From positions 1 to 47,478 of the forward strand of contig CACZBC010000015.1 in assembly GCA_902779315.1 (NCBI GenBank): a stretch of DNA of 47,478 nucleotides, given 5' to 3'. Positions within the stretch are counted from its first letter, which is position 1. The number at the start of each line of letters is the position of its first letter. Positions 24,469 through 34,074 of this stretch are shown in pieces. This DNA comes from an uncultured Bacteroidales bacterium (GTDB lineage: Bacteria > Bacteroidota > Bacteroidia > Bacteroidales > Bacteroidaceae). The translations under genes were made by a program, and so were the position numbers. The notes below the pieces were generated by a model that was not told where the DNA came from, did no database searches, and saw nothing but the letters and a program-made list of their open reading frames with translations.

Positions 24469-26445
24469 ATGACAAACAATGCCGATATGCGTTTGCTGCA
24501 ACTCCTCGCCCAAACGTTTCCCAACAGCGAGAGTGCAAGCACGGAAATCATTAATCTTGAGGCAATCCTCAGTTTGCCGAAAGGTACAGAACACTTCGTC
24601 GCCGACATTCATGGCGAGCATGAAGCCTTTCTGCATATCCTCAGGAATGCCAGCGGAAACATCAAGAGAAAGGTTCACGACCTGTTCGACGGCACACTAC
24701 CAAAAGATGTGATGCACGATCTCTGCACCCTCATCTACTATCCTGAAAAGCGTCTCGAAATGATAGAGGAAAGCACAGACGAGGACTTGTCTGGCTTCTA
24801 TGCTCAAACACTCTTGCAGCTCATCCAGGTTTGTCAGTCCGTAAGCAGCAAGTACACTCGAAGCAAGGTCCGCAAAGCCCTTCCAAAACAGTTCGCCTAC
24901 ATCATCGAGGAGCTCCTTCACGAAAGCCCAAACGACGAAGACAAGGATGCCTATGTGCAGAGAATCATTGAGACAATCGTACAGATAGGGCAGGCTCGCA
25001 ACTTCATTGTCGCTATCTGTAATGTCATCCACAAGTTGAGCATCGACCAACTTCACATTCTTGGCGACATCTTTGACCGTGGTCCTGGAGCCCACATCAT
25101 TATGGATTATCTGCTCACTCGCGAGAACTTCGACCTGCAGTGGGGCAATCATGATGCACTTTGGATGGGTGCCGCTGCAGGTTGTGACGCTTGTATCGCC
25201 ATCGTTTTGCGTCTTTCGTTGCGTTTCGCAAACATGGCTACACTCGAGGAAGGCTACGGAATCAACCTCCTTCCGCTTGCCACATTTGCGATGGAAACCT
25301 ATGCCGACGATCCTTGCCTGCAGTTCCAACCTCTTGGAAGACCTGAAGACGGGAAGGTCGACGAGAAGCGACTTCGCCTCATAGCTCAGATGCACAAAGC
25401 GATTTCCGTCATTCAGTTCAAACTCGAAGGACAACTCATCAAGCAGCATCCTGAATGGAATATCGACAGACGAGGCACTCTCCAGAACATCGACCTTAGC
25501 AAAGGAACCTATCGTTTCGACGGAAAAGACTATCCTTTGCTCGACACCTTCTTCCCCACTCTTGACAAAAACGACCCATACAAACTGACTGCTGAGGAAG
25601 AGGAACTCGTCAAAAGGCTCCACCACTCCTTCCGTATTTCCGAAAAGCTTCAGAAACATATCCGACTACTCTTCAGTCATGGGTCGATGTATACTGTCTG
25701 CAACAGTAATCTCCTCTATCATGCTTCCGTTCCTCTCAATGCTGACGGGAGTTTGCGACAAGTCAAGATTGACGGAAAGGCGTATCAAGGTCGCGATTTG
25801 ATGCAGATAATCGAGCTGAAAATGCGTACTGCATTCCAGCACGACACACCTCGAGAGCAAAGACTCGAAGCGAGAGATTTCTTCTGGTATCTTTGGTGCG
25901 GACCAGACAGTCCACTCTTCGACAAGAGTCGTATGACGACATTCGAGCGATATTTCCTCGCCGATCCAGCCACACATCACGAAGAAAAAGGCGCCTACTA
26001 TCAGCTTCGAGAAGATCCTGCCGTTTGTACTCGCATCCTGGACAGTTTCGGAGTTGAAGGAGAGACCCGCCACATCATTAATGGTCATGTTCCTGTTCAT
26101 GCCAGTCAGGGTGAGAACCCCATCAAAGCAGACGGTATGCTGATGGTTATCGACGGGGGCTTTGCCAAGTCTTATCATCACACAACCGGTATTGCAGGCT
26201 ATACGCTCGTCTATCACAGCCGAGGTTTCCAACTCATTCAGCACGAGCCATTTACAAGCACGCAAGATGCCGTTGCAAAAGGAACAGACATTAAGAGCAG
26301 CACGCAAATCGTCGAGATGATGGGCAGACGCATTCGTGTTCGCGATACAGACAAAGGTCGTCAACTACAGGAACAGATTAAGGAACTGCGGCAATTGCTT
26401 CACGCTTACCGTCACGGCCTCATAAAGGAGAACGCGAAAAAGTAG
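24469..26445 (+). CDS. fbp: fructose-1,6-bisphosphatase class III
   Basis: 658 residues, the length of the class III enzyme known from Firmicutes and Bacteroides. It removes the 1-phosphate in gluconeogenesis. Metallophosphoesterase motifs are present in order: VADIHGEHEAF, GDIFDRGPGAH and WGNHDALWMGAAAG, then NGHVPVHASQGENP near the end. It starts 7 nt after the transporter stop. The gene ends 24 bp before a 22-bp repeat array. Confidence 0.96.
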   Translation: MTNNADMRLLQLLAQTFPNSESASTEIINLEAILSLPKGTEHFVADIHGEHEAFLHILRNASGNIKRKVHDLFDGTLPKDVMHDLCTLIYYPEKRLEMIEESTDEDLSGFYAQTLLQLIQVCQSVSSKYTRSKVRKALPKQFAYIIEELLHESPNDEDKDAYVQRIIETIVQIGQARNFIVAICNVIHKLSIDQLHILGDIFDRGPGAHIIMDYLLTRENFDLQWGNHDALWMGAAAGCDACIAIVLRLSLRFANMATLEEGYGINLLPLATFAMETYADDPCLQFQPLGRPEDGKVDEKRLRLIAQMHKAISVIQFKLEGQLIKQHPEWNIDRRGTLQNIDLSKGTYRFDGKDYPLLDTFFPTLDKNDPYKLTAEEEELVKRLHHSFRISEKLQKHIRLLFSHGSMYTVCNSNLLYHASVPLNADGSLRQVKIDGKAYQGRDLMQIIELKMRTAFQHDTPREQRLEARDFFWYLWCGPDSPLFDKSRMTTFERYFLADPATHHEEKGAYYQLREDPAVCTRILDSFGVEGETRHIINGHVPVHASQGENPIKADGMLMVIDGGFAKSYHHTTGIAGYTLVYHSRGFQLIQHEPFTSTQDAVAKGTDIKSSTQIVEMMGRRIRVRDTDKGRQLQEQIKELRQLLHAYRHGLIKENAKK

Positions 26446-26469
26446 AGGCTCCAAAAGTTCTGCAGTGAA

Positions 26470-26579
26470 GTTGCCAAACGTCACACTAGTAAATTGCAAT
26501 TGTCACACTAGTTAAACGCAAACGTCACACTAGTTAAACGCAATCGTCACACTAGTCATTTGCAAACGTCACTGGGGAC
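26470..26579 (+). repeat. 22-bp tandem repeat array 5 (best conserved)
   Basis: Five units start at 26470, 26492, 26514, 26536 and 26558, all 22 bp. The first four contain GTCACACTAGT unchanged except for TGTCACACTAGT in the second. The array fills the gap between convergent fbp and pssA, starting 24 bp after one stop and ending 10 bp before the other. Confidence 0.93.
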
Positions 26580-26589
26580 GTTTTCTTTT

Positions 26590-27291
26590 TTAACTTTTGA
26601 CGAACTTCGGAAAGGCAATCGAAACCACTACATACCATATTATAATAGCGGCGAGAGCCGAGGTTCCGAGCAATAACAGAGGCAAGCATCCAAGGAGGAA
26701 AACATAGCGCTCCTTGTTGTCCTGCCAGCTGAAGTTCTTGAATTTCAACGCCAACATCGGCACTTCGCAAACCAGAAGCATGCAGAAGAGCAGCATGAAG
26801 AGGAACAGGAAGACTGCGTTGAACTTCAGCGAGACGAGGAATGCGTGTTCTCCCAAAACGAGACTTCCCCAAAAGAGGGCATTTGCGGGAGTTGGAAGTC
26901 CGATGAATTGCTGGCTCTGACGTTCGTCAAGATTGAACTTTGCCAGTCTCAAAGCCGAAAATGCGGCCATCAGAAAGGCAGTATAAGGCAGCAGATTCTT
27001 TATCGGCATCAACATTTCGGGCATGTGCACTTCGTGGAAAAGATAGAAGATGATAGCGCTTGGAGCCACACCAAAGGTGACTACATCGGCCAACGAATCG
27101 AGCTCCTTCCCTATCGGAGACGACACGCCGAGGGCTCTTGCCACCATTCCATCGAAGAAATCAAACACGGCTCCGATGACAATCATCAACACGGCATACT
27201 GGTACTGTCCGTAGAAAGCACAACCTGTTGCCACGCAACCTGATATGAGATTGCAGCAAGTAAGGGAATTCGGAATGTGTCGTTTAATCAT
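26590..27291 (-). CDS. pssA: CDP-diacylglycerol-serine O-phosphatidyltransferase
   Basis: 233 residues, polytopic. The CDP-alcohol phosphotransferase signature D-G-x2-A-R-x8-G-x3-D-x3-D is complete ([20 protein letters not shown] then LADVV). It makes phosphatidylserine. It overlaps the psd gene upstream by 8 nt, so the two successive steps to phosphatidylethanolamine are coupled. Confidence 0.95.
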   Translation of the reverse strand: MIKRHIPNSLTCCNLISGCVATGCAFYGQYQYAVLMIVIGAVFDFFDGMVARALGVSSPIGKELDSLADVVTFGVAPSAIIFYLFHEVHMPEMLMPIKNLLPYTAFLMAAFSALRLAKFNLDERQSQQFIGLPTPANALFWGSLVLGEHAFLVSLKFNAVFLFLFMLLFCMLLVCEVPMLALKFKNFSWQDNKERYVFLLGCLPLLLLGTSALAAIIIWYVVVSIAFPKFVKS

Positions 27292-27991
27292 CTGGAGTGA
27301 GGTTTTTCAGTTTTGCAATCACGGTTTCGTTACCGACAGTCTTTTGGTTGAGCTTCACCAGAATCTCCGTTCCAAGAGGCAGATACAGGTCAACTCGAGA
27401 GCCGAACTTGATGAAGCCAAGATGTTCGTCCACATAACAGTCCTCTCCCACAGAGGGATAGGTGACGATGCGCCGAGCCATCGCTCCGGCTACCTGACGA
27501 AGCAGAATCTCCGTTCCGTCGGGTGTCTCGATGACGACGGTGCTCCTCTCGTTCTCTTCGCTTGCCTTCGGCAGCCAAGCCTTGTGGAAATTGCCGTCGT
27601 AATGCCTTACCTCCTTAACCGTTCCATCCACGGGAATCCAGTTGGCATGCACGTTGAACAGACTCATGAAGATGCTCACCATGATACGACGGTCGTGGAA
27701 ATACTCGTTTTCCTCCGTTTCTTCCACCACGACAACCTTTCCGTCTGCAGGAGCCACAACGATTCCCTCCGTCTCGTTCTCGAAGGTTCGGATGGGACAT
27801 TGGAAGAAGTTCAGCAGAATGCCATAAAGGATAGCGCTGATGGTTATGCAGATATCGAACGGAAGACGCGAGTCGAAGATGTGTAATATAGCGAAATTGA
27901 GTACCCCAAGCACGATTGCACTCCACAGAAGAGTGTTCTTTCCTTCGTGATGAAGACGTATCTTTTTCAGTTTTCTTAGCCTTTTGCCCAT
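27284..27991 (-). CDS. psd: phosphatidylserine decarboxylase
   Basis: 235 residues, the short proenzyme form. The self-cleavage site is Gly-Ser in [14 protein letters not shown], where the new alpha-chain N-terminus becomes the pyruvoyl group. Two hydrophobic segments near residues 18-55 anchor it to the membrane. It converts phosphatidylserine to phosphatidylethanolamine. First gene of the two-gene psd-pssA operon. Confidence 0.95.
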   Translation of the reverse strand: MGKRLRKLKKIRLHHEGKNTLLWSAIVLGVLNFAILHIFDSRLPFDICITISAILYGILLNFFQCPIRTFENETEGIVVAPADGKVVVVEETEENEYFHDRRIMVSIFMSLFNVHANWIPVDGTVKEVRHYDGNFHKAWLPKASEENERSTVVIETPDGTEILLRQVAGAMARRIVTYPSVGEDCYVDEHLGFIKFGSRVDLYLPLGTEILVKLNQKTVGNETVIAKLKNLTPDD

Positions 27992-28013
27992 AGTTTTTTC
28001 ACATAGTGCGCCT

Positions 28014-28044
28014 CAAAGTTAGCAATAATTTTTGAAATGACAAG
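28014..28044 (-). promoter_or_regulatory. promoter of psd-pssA
   Basis: Minus strand CTTG (28044-28041), 19 nt, TAACTTTG (28021-28014), 22 nt before the psd start. Confidence 0.6.
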
Positions 28045-28094
28045 GGCAAAAGAGACGTTTTTCTTCACTTGTAAAGAAAAAAGATGTCATTCTC

Positions 28095-28125
28095 TTGTCC
28101 GATACAAAAAAAAGCACTAACTTCG
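28095..28125 (+). promoter_or_regulatory. possible dnaE promoter
   Basis: TTG (28095-28097), 20 nt, TAACTTCG (28118-28125), one mismatch to the -7 consensus. It gives a leader of roughly 20 nt before the ATG at 28152. Confidence 0.4.
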
Positions 28126-28151
28126 CCATCTCTTATATATTATTGATCATC

Positions 28152-31100
28152 ATGGAGGACTTCGTACACTTACACGTTCACTCGCAATATTCTTTGCTCG
28201 ACGGACAATCGTCCATCAAAGGCATGGTGGATAAGGCCGTTGCCGATGGAATGCGTGGTTTGGCACTAACCGATCACGGCAATATGTTCGGTGTGAAGGA
28301 ACTGTACGACTACTGCATGGATGTCAACAAGCAGAGGAAAAAGGACGGGCTGGAACCCTTCAAGCCCATCTTCGGCTGCGAAATGTATGTGGCCAGGAAC
28401 GGCGACAAGAGCATAAAGGAAGGCAAAGAGAATCAGTCGGGCTGGCATCTCATCGTCCTTGCCAAGAATCTGACGGGCTATCACAACCTCATCAAACTCG
28501 TTTCACGCTCTTGGGTGGACGGATTCTACATGCGACCCAGAACCGATCACAAGGACCTGGAACTGTTCCACGAAGGCCTCATCATCTGTTCAGCCTGCAT
28601 TGGCGGCGAAATTCCAAGGAAGATTCAGAACGGCGACCTCAAGGGTGCAGAGGAAGCAGTCAAGTGGTTCCACGACATTTGGGGCGACGACTACTACATC
28701 GAACTGCAGCGTCATGAAGTGACCAACCCTACACAAGAGGCCAATCGCGAAACCTACGAAGTGCAGAAACGCGTCAATCCCGTCCTCATCGACTTGGCAA
28801 AGAAGCACGGCATAAAGCTCATCTGCTCCAACGACTCGCACTTCCTCAACGAAGACGATGCGGAAGCCCACGACCTGCTCCTCTGCCTATCTACTGGAAG
28901 AGACCTCAACGACCCCAATCGCATGCGCTATAGCAAACAGGAATGGTTCAAGACGAAGGCAGAGATGAATGCCGTCTTCAGCGACATTCCTGAAGCATTG
29001 GCCAACACTTGCGAGATTCTGGACAAGGTGGAAACATACGACCTCGAGTCGAACCCCATCATGCCCTTCTTCCCCATCCCAGAAGATTTCGGCACCGAAG
29101 AACTTTGGAGACAAAAGTATACAAAGGAAGACCTCTTCAAGGAATTCACCTGCGACGAGAACGGCGAGAACCCCTTGCCAAAAGATGAGGCAGAAAAGAA
29201 GATTGAGAAGCTTGGCGGCATCGACAAACTCTACCGCATAAAGTTCGAGGCGGACTACCTTGCGAAACTCGCTTACGAAGGTGCCGCTCGTCTCTACGGA
29301 ACACCTCTTTCAAAGGAATTGGACGAGCGCATTCGCTTCGAGCTTCACATCATGAAGACGATGGGCTTCCCTGGTTACTTCCTCATCGTGCAGGACTTCA
29401 TCAATAGCGCAAGAAACGAGTTGGGCGTTTGGGTAGGACCTGGTCGAGGTTCGGCAGCCGGATCGGTCGTTGCATACTGCCTCGGCATCACACGTCTCGA
29501 CCCGCTCAAGTACGACCTCCTGTTCGAGCGTTTCCTCAATCCCGACCGTATCTCCCTACCCGATATTGATACCGACTTTGACGACGACGGCAGAGGAAAG
29601 GTCCTGCAATGGGTTATGGACAAATATGGAGCGGAGAATTGTGCCCACATCATCACTTATGGTGCGATGGCGGCCAAGAGTAGCATCAAGGACGTCGGCC
29701 GAGTTGAGAAGGTTCCCCTCTCTATAGTTAACGCTTGGTGCAAAGCTATGCCGGATCGACTGCCGGAAGGAAAGAAACCGACATTGGAGAATTATATCGA
29801 AGCGACTCCCGAACTGAGGGAAGCCAAATACTCGAAAGACCCAAAGGAAGCGGATACCATCAAGTACGCACTAAAGCTCGAGGGAACAGTTCGCAATACA
29901 GGCATCCATGCTTGCGGTTTCATCATTTGCCGTGACCCGATCAGCGACCACGTTCCTGTCTCGACAGCCGACGATCCGGATTTCCCCGACCGCAAGACCG
30001 CAGTTACCCAATACGATGGTCACGTCATCGAAAGCACAGGCCTCATCAAGATGGACTTCCTCGGCTTGAAGACTCTGTCGCAACTGAAGGAAGCGTGTCG
30101 AATCGTCAAAGAGGCTCACGGCATAGATATCGACATTGACAACATCCCCATCGACGACCCGCTTACATATAAATTATATCAGGAAGGCAGAACAGTCGGA
30201 ACATTCCAGTTCGAGTCTGCAGGCATGCGAAAGTACTTGAAGGAACTGCATCCCACAGTCTTCGAGGACCTCATCGCCATGAATGCCCTCTACAGACCCG
30301 GACCTATGGATTATATTCCGCAGTTCATCAGACGCAAGAACGGGTTGGAAGACATCACGTATGATCTCCCCGCTTGCGAAGAATACCTTCGCGACACTTA
30401 CGGCATCACGGTCTATCAGGAGCAAGTCATGTTGCTTGCTCGCAAGCTTGCCAATTTCACTAGAGGCGAGAGCGATGCCCTCCGTAAGGCAATGGGTAAG
30501 AAGAAGAAGGACATCGTGGACCAGATGAAGCCCAAGTTCATCGAAGGCGGCACCAAGAACGGACATGACCCGAAGGTGCTCGAAAAGATTTGGGCCGACT
30601 GGGAAAAGTTCGCTTCATACGCTTTCAACAAGTCTCATGCAGCTTGCTACTCGTGGGTTTCCTATCAGACCGCTTACATGAAAGCCCATTATCCTGCTGA
30701 GTTCATGGCTGCTTTGCTGACGCGAGGCAAAGATGATGTGAAGGAAGTAACCAAGTTGCTTGAAGAATGTCACGCAATGAAGATTGAAGTGCTGGGGCCG
30801 GATGTTAACGAGTCACACCTTGACTTTGGCGTCAACGACCGTCAGCAGATCCGTTATGGCTTGACCGCCATCAAAGGACTTGGCGAAGCTGCTGTGCAAG
30901 CCATCGTAGATGAGAGAGAGAAGAACGGACCCTTCAAGGACATCTTCAACTTTGCTGAACGCGTCAATCTCTCTGCCATCAAGCGCAACGGAATGGAATG
31001 TCTTGCCTTGAGCGGAGCTTTCGACACGATTGCAGGAGACATTCGTCGCGAACAAATTGTTGCTATGAATCAAAAGGGCGACGTCTTCACCGACCTGCTT

Positions 31101-31865
31101 ATGCGTTACGGACAACAATTCCAGCAAACTCAAAACGAAGCACAGTTCTCGCTCTTTGGGATGGATGACATCGAGTTGAAGAAGCCCGCGATACCAGAAG
31201 CAGAGGAATGGACTGCTTTGGAACGCCTCAACAAAGAGCGTTCGTTGGTGGGCATCTACCTCTCTGCTCATCCACTCGACGAATACTATGTGATCCTGCA
31301 GAATGTCTGCAATCTGAAGTTGGCACAGATGGATGACCTCACACCCTTTGCCGGTCAAAGCGTTCGACTGGGTGGCATCGTCACAGAGATTCGTTCTGGC
31401 ACATCGAAAAACGGAAAACCTTACGGCGTAGCAACCATCGAAGATTTCAGTGGTACTGGCGAAATCATTCTTTACGGCGACAATTGGGTGAAGTGGGGAA
31501 ATTATCTTTGCGTCGACCGTTCTGTTCTCATCAGCGGCACCGTCGAGAAGCATCTATTCCGCGATGGCGAGTATGAACTTCGCATCGGCCACATCGATTG
31601 GCTTGCCGACGCTAGTGACAAAGTGATAGAGCAGATTACAGTCACCGTTAACATTGACGCTTTGAGCAAAGACGATGTGGAGATGCTTTCTGCTTATGCA
31701 AGGGAGAACAATGGTAACACAGCTTTACGACTGGTCTTCGTCGATGCCACCAATCCTCACAACAAACTTCGCATGAAATCACGCAAGTACTGCATCAAGG
31801 TAACGCGGCAATTCTTGAACGACATTGAAACCAGCCCTGCGCTTTCATATTCGATTAACCAATAA
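28152..31865 (+). CDS. dnaE: DNA polymerase III alpha subunit
   Basis: 1237 residues from MEDFVHLHVHSQYSLLDG, where the PHP domain normally begins; the reading frame is open 57 nt further upstream, but that extension overlaps the promoter. Order: PHP domain (HLHVHSQYS), polymerase palm with PDIDTDFDDDGRGKV, thumb and fingers (NKSHAACYSWVSYQTAYMKA), helix-hairpin-helix region, and a C-terminal OB fold (VRLGGIVTEIRSGTSKNGKP). Chief replicative polymerase. It is followed after 13 nt by thioredoxin. Confidence 0.97.
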   Translation: MEDFVHLHVHSQYSLLDGQSSIKGMVDKAVADGMRGLALTDHGNMFGVKELYDYCMDVNKQRKKDGLEPFKPIFGCEMYVARNGDKSIKEGKENQSGWHLIVLAKNLTGYHNLIKLVSRSWVDGFYMRPRTDHKDLELFHEGLIICSACIGGEIPRKIQNGDLKGAEEAVKWFHDIWGDDYYIELQRHEVTNPTQEANRETYEVQKRVNPVLIDLAKKHGIKLICSNDSHFLNEDDAEAHDLLLCLSTGRDLNDPNRMRYSKQEWFKTKAEMNAVFSDIPEALANTCEILDKVETYDLESNPIMPFFPIPEDFGTEELWRQKYTKEDLFKEFTCDENGENPLPKDEAEKKIEKLGGIDKLYRIKFEADYLAKLAYEGAARLYGTPLSKELDERIRFELHIMKTMGFPGYFLIVQDFINSARNELGVWVGPGRGSAAGSVVAYCLGITRLDPLKYDLLFERFLNPDRISLPDIDTDFDDDGRGKVLQWVMDKYGAENCAHIITYGAMAAKSSIKDVGRVEKVPLSIVNAWCKAMPDRLPEGKKPTLENYIEATPELREAKYSKDPKEADTIKYALKLEGTVRNTGIHACGFIICRDPISDHVPVSTADDPDFPDRKTAVTQYDGHVIESTGLIKMDFLGLKTLSQLKEACRIVKEAHGIDIDIDNIPIDDPLTYKLYQEGRTVGTFQFESAGMRKYLKELHPTVFEDLIAMNALYRPGPMDYIPQFIRRKNGLEDITYDLPACEEYLRDTYGITVYQEQVMLLARKLANFTRGESDALRKAMGKKKKDIVDQMKPKFIEGGTKNGHDPKVLEKIWADWEKFASYAFNKSHAACYSWVSYQTAYMKAHYPAEFMAALLTRGKDDVKEVTKLLEECHAMKIEVLGPDVNESHLDFGVNDRQQIRYGLTAIKGLGEAAVQAIVDEREKNGPFKDIFNFAERVNLSAIKRNGMECLALSGAFDTIAGDIRREQIVAMNQKGDVFTDLLMRYGQQFQQTQNEAQFSLFGMDDIELKKPAIPEAEEWTALERLNKERSLVGIYLSAHPLDEYYVILQNVCNLKLAQMDDLTPFAGQSVRLGGIVTEIRSGTSKNGKPYGVATIEDFSGTGEIILYGDNWVKWGNYLCVDRSVLISGTVEKHLFRDGEYELRIGHIDWLADASDKVIEQITVTVNIDALSKDDVEMLSAYARENNGNTALRLVFVDATNPHNKLRMKSRKYCIKVTRQFLNDIETSPALSYSINQ

Positions 31866-31878
31866 TAATATAAAAATT

Positions 31879-32193
31879 ATGGCACAAGTAATCAACACAA
31901 ACAATTTCGAGGCTTTAGTTGCAACAGGCAAGCCTCTCGTATTGGATTTTTGGGCAACCTGGTGCGGCCCTTGCAAGCGTCTTGCCCCCGTTATTGAAGA
32001 ATTAGCAAAAGACTACGATGGCATTGCCATCATTGGCAAATGCGATGTAGAAGAGGACGAAGATCTGGCTATGCGTTTCGGCGTTCGCAACATCCCTACC
32101 GTTGTCTTCATCAAGGACGGCAAGGAAGTGGACCGCAGCGTAGGTCTTGTACCTAAGCCCGCTCTCGAAGAGAAGATAAAAGCAATGCTCTAA
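31879..32193 (+). CDS. trxA: thioredoxin
   Basis: 104 residues from MAQVINTNNFE, with the active site WATWCGPCK and the cis-proline block NIPTVVFIKDG. Normal length. A longer frame would start inside dnaE and add an unlike N-terminus, so I reject it. General cytoplasmic dithiol reductant. Confidence 0.96.
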   Translation: MAQVINTNNFEALVATGKPLVLDFWATWCGPCKRLAPVIEELAKDYDGIAIIGKCDVEEDEDLAMRFGVRNIPTVVFIKDGKEVDRSVGLVPKPALEEKIKAML

Positions 32194-32219
32194 ACGCTAA
32201 CCACTAATCTATATGCATT

Positions 32220-32543
32220 ATGGGAAGCTTTGAAGAAGACCTTCTCCTCGATGCTGAGGACGACCGCAAAACAGTCGAATACATACAGAACTACTTGCCA
32301 CAAGAACTCAAGGACAAGTTCACGGAAGAAGAACTCTACTATTTTATTGATGTGATTGGCGAATATTATGTTGACCTCCTCGACAAGCACAGTGGCGACG
32401 AGGACATTGACATTGATGTAGAGGAAGTGGCCAAGTACGTTGCCAAGCAAGCCAAAAAGGATAAAATGGGCGAATTCGACCCCGAAGACCTCCGCTGGGT
32501 TGTGGATGGCGAACTGGAGTACGGAGAGTCAATTGAAAGTTGA
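32220..32543 (+). CDS. conserved acidic hypothetical protein
   Basis: 107 residues, very acidic (runs such as DEDIDIDVEEV), with no signal or membrane segment. It begins 26 nt after thioredoxin, and a spacer of AATTGAAAAT-type words leads into cysS. I know similar proteins only as uncharacterised Bacteroidales neighbours of trx/dnaE. Probably cytoplasmic and helical. Confidence 0.75.
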   Translation: MGSFEEDLLLDAEDDRKTVEYIQNYLPQELKDKFTEEELYYFIDVIGEYYVDLLDKHSGDEDIDIDVEEVAKYVAKQAKKDKMGEFDPEDLRWVVDGELEYGESIES

Positions 32544-32563
32544 AAATTGATAATTGAACATTA

Positions 32564-34063
32564 ATGGAACAACCACTCCTTATTTATAATACCCTGAGCC
32601 GGCAGAAAGAACTCTTCAAACCGCTCAATCCGGGACGCGTAGGCATGTACGTCTGCGGCCCGACAGTCTATGGTGACGCACACCTCGGACACGCCAGACC
32701 TGCCATCACCTTCGACCTCCTCTTCCGCTACTTGCAGCATATTGGCTACAAGGTCCGTTATGTGCGAAACATCACGGATGTCGGTCATTTGGAACACGAT
32801 GCAGATGAGGGCGAGGACAAGATTGCCAAGAAGGCACGGCTGGAACAACTCGAGCCGATGGAAGTAGCGCAATACTACACGAATCGCTTTCACGAGGCGA
32901 TGGACGCACTTGGTTGCCTACCACCGAGCATCGAGCCACATGCCACGGGTCACATCATCGAGCAGCAGCAGCTCGTCAAGCAAATCCTCGACAACGGCTA
33001 CGCTTACGAGAGCAATGGTAGCATCTACTTCGATATTGAGAAGTACAACAAGTACCACCACTGGGGCATTCTTTCGGGACGTGACCTTGAGAACATCAAG
33101 GACGCAAGCCGCGAACTGGCCGGAGTCGGCGAGAAGCACAACCAGGCGGACTTTGCCCTTTGGAAGGCCGCACAGCCCGAACACATCATGCGCTGGCCGT
33201 CGCCTTGGAGCGATGGCTTCCCCGGATGGCACTGCGAGTGCACGGCAATGGGACGTAAGTACTTGGGTGATCACTTCGACATCCACGGCGGAGGCATGGA
33301 CCTCATCTTCCCGCACCACGAATGCGAGATAGCTCAAGCCGTCGCCAGTCAGGGCAGCCAGATGGTCCACTATTGGATGCACAACAACATGATCACGATT
33401 GACGGCAAGAAGATGGGTAAGTCGTACAACAACTTCATCACCCTGCCACAGTTCTTCACGGGCGACCATCCGCTGCTCAGTCAGGCTTACACGCCGATGA
33501 CCATCCGCTTCTTCATCTTGCAAGCCCACTATCGTTCGACGGTGGACTTCGGCAACGAGGCACTTCAAGCTGCAGAGAAGGGACTGGCCCGACTGATGGA
33601 CGGACTGAAGAACCTGCGCCGCCTTCAGGAGGGACAGAAGGTAAAGGGACAGCCGCAGGTCGAGATGAAGTACGTCGAGGAACTCCGCGAGAAACTCTAC
33701 GACGCGATGAACGATGACCTGAACTCGCCCATCGTCATCAGCCACCTGTTCGATGCTTGCCGCATCATCAACACACTGACGGACAAGAAGGCTAGCATCA
33801 CTGCCGAAGTGGCACAAGCACTGCTCCAACTCATGGAGACGTTCACAACCGACATCCTCGGTCTCAAGCAGGACACTGGCGTGAGCAACAAGGCACGCGA
33901 AGAGGCTTACGGAGCTGTCGTGAACATGCTCCTCGAGCAACGTCAGGCAGCAAAAGCCGAGAAGAACTGGGCCTTGAGCGACAAGATACGCGATGACCTC
34001 GCCGCCCTCGGCTTTGAGGTGAAGGACACGAAGGACGGCTTCTCCTGGACCCTCAACAAATGA
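32564..34063 (+). CDS. cysS: cysteinyl-tRNA synthetase
   Basis: 499 residues, class I synthetase. The zinc and HIGH region reads [16 protein letters not shown], the insertion has [10 protein letters not shown], the zinc ligands include HHECEIAQ, and the KMSKS loop is KKMGKSYNN. It charges tRNA-Cys. It converges on the GH2 gene with an 11-nt gap. A long minus-strand ORF over the same bases is a codon-pattern shadow. Confidence 0.97.
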   Translation: MEQPLLIYNTLSRQKELFKPLNPGRVGMYVCGPTVYGDAHLGHARPAITFDLLFRYLQHIGYKVRYVRNITDVGHLEHDADEGEDKIAKKARLEQLEPMEVAQYYTNRFHEAMDALGCLPPSIEPHATGHIIEQQQLVKQILDNGYAYESNGSIYFDIEKYNKYHHWGILSGRDLENIKDASRELAGVGEKHNQADFALWKAAQPEHIMRWPSPWSDGFPGWHCECTAMGRKYLGDHFDIHGGGMDLIFPHHECEIAQAVASQGSQMVHYWMHNNMITIDGKKMGKSYNNFITLPQFFTGDHPLLSQAYTPMTIRFFILQAHYRSTVDFGNEALQAAEKGLARLMDGLKNLRRLQEGQKVKGQPQVEMKYVEELREKLYDAMNDDLNSPIVISHLFDACRIINTLTDKKASITAEVAQALLQLMETFTTDILGLKQDTGVSNKAREEAYGAVVNMLLEQRQAAKAEKNWALSDKIRDDLAALGFEVKDTKDGFSWTLNK

Positions 34064-34074
34064 TTTAATACCCC

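Noticed and set aside
4269-26579. 22-bp arrays as CRISPR
   Set aside because: Units are directly tandem with no unique spacers, too short, and no cas gene is present.
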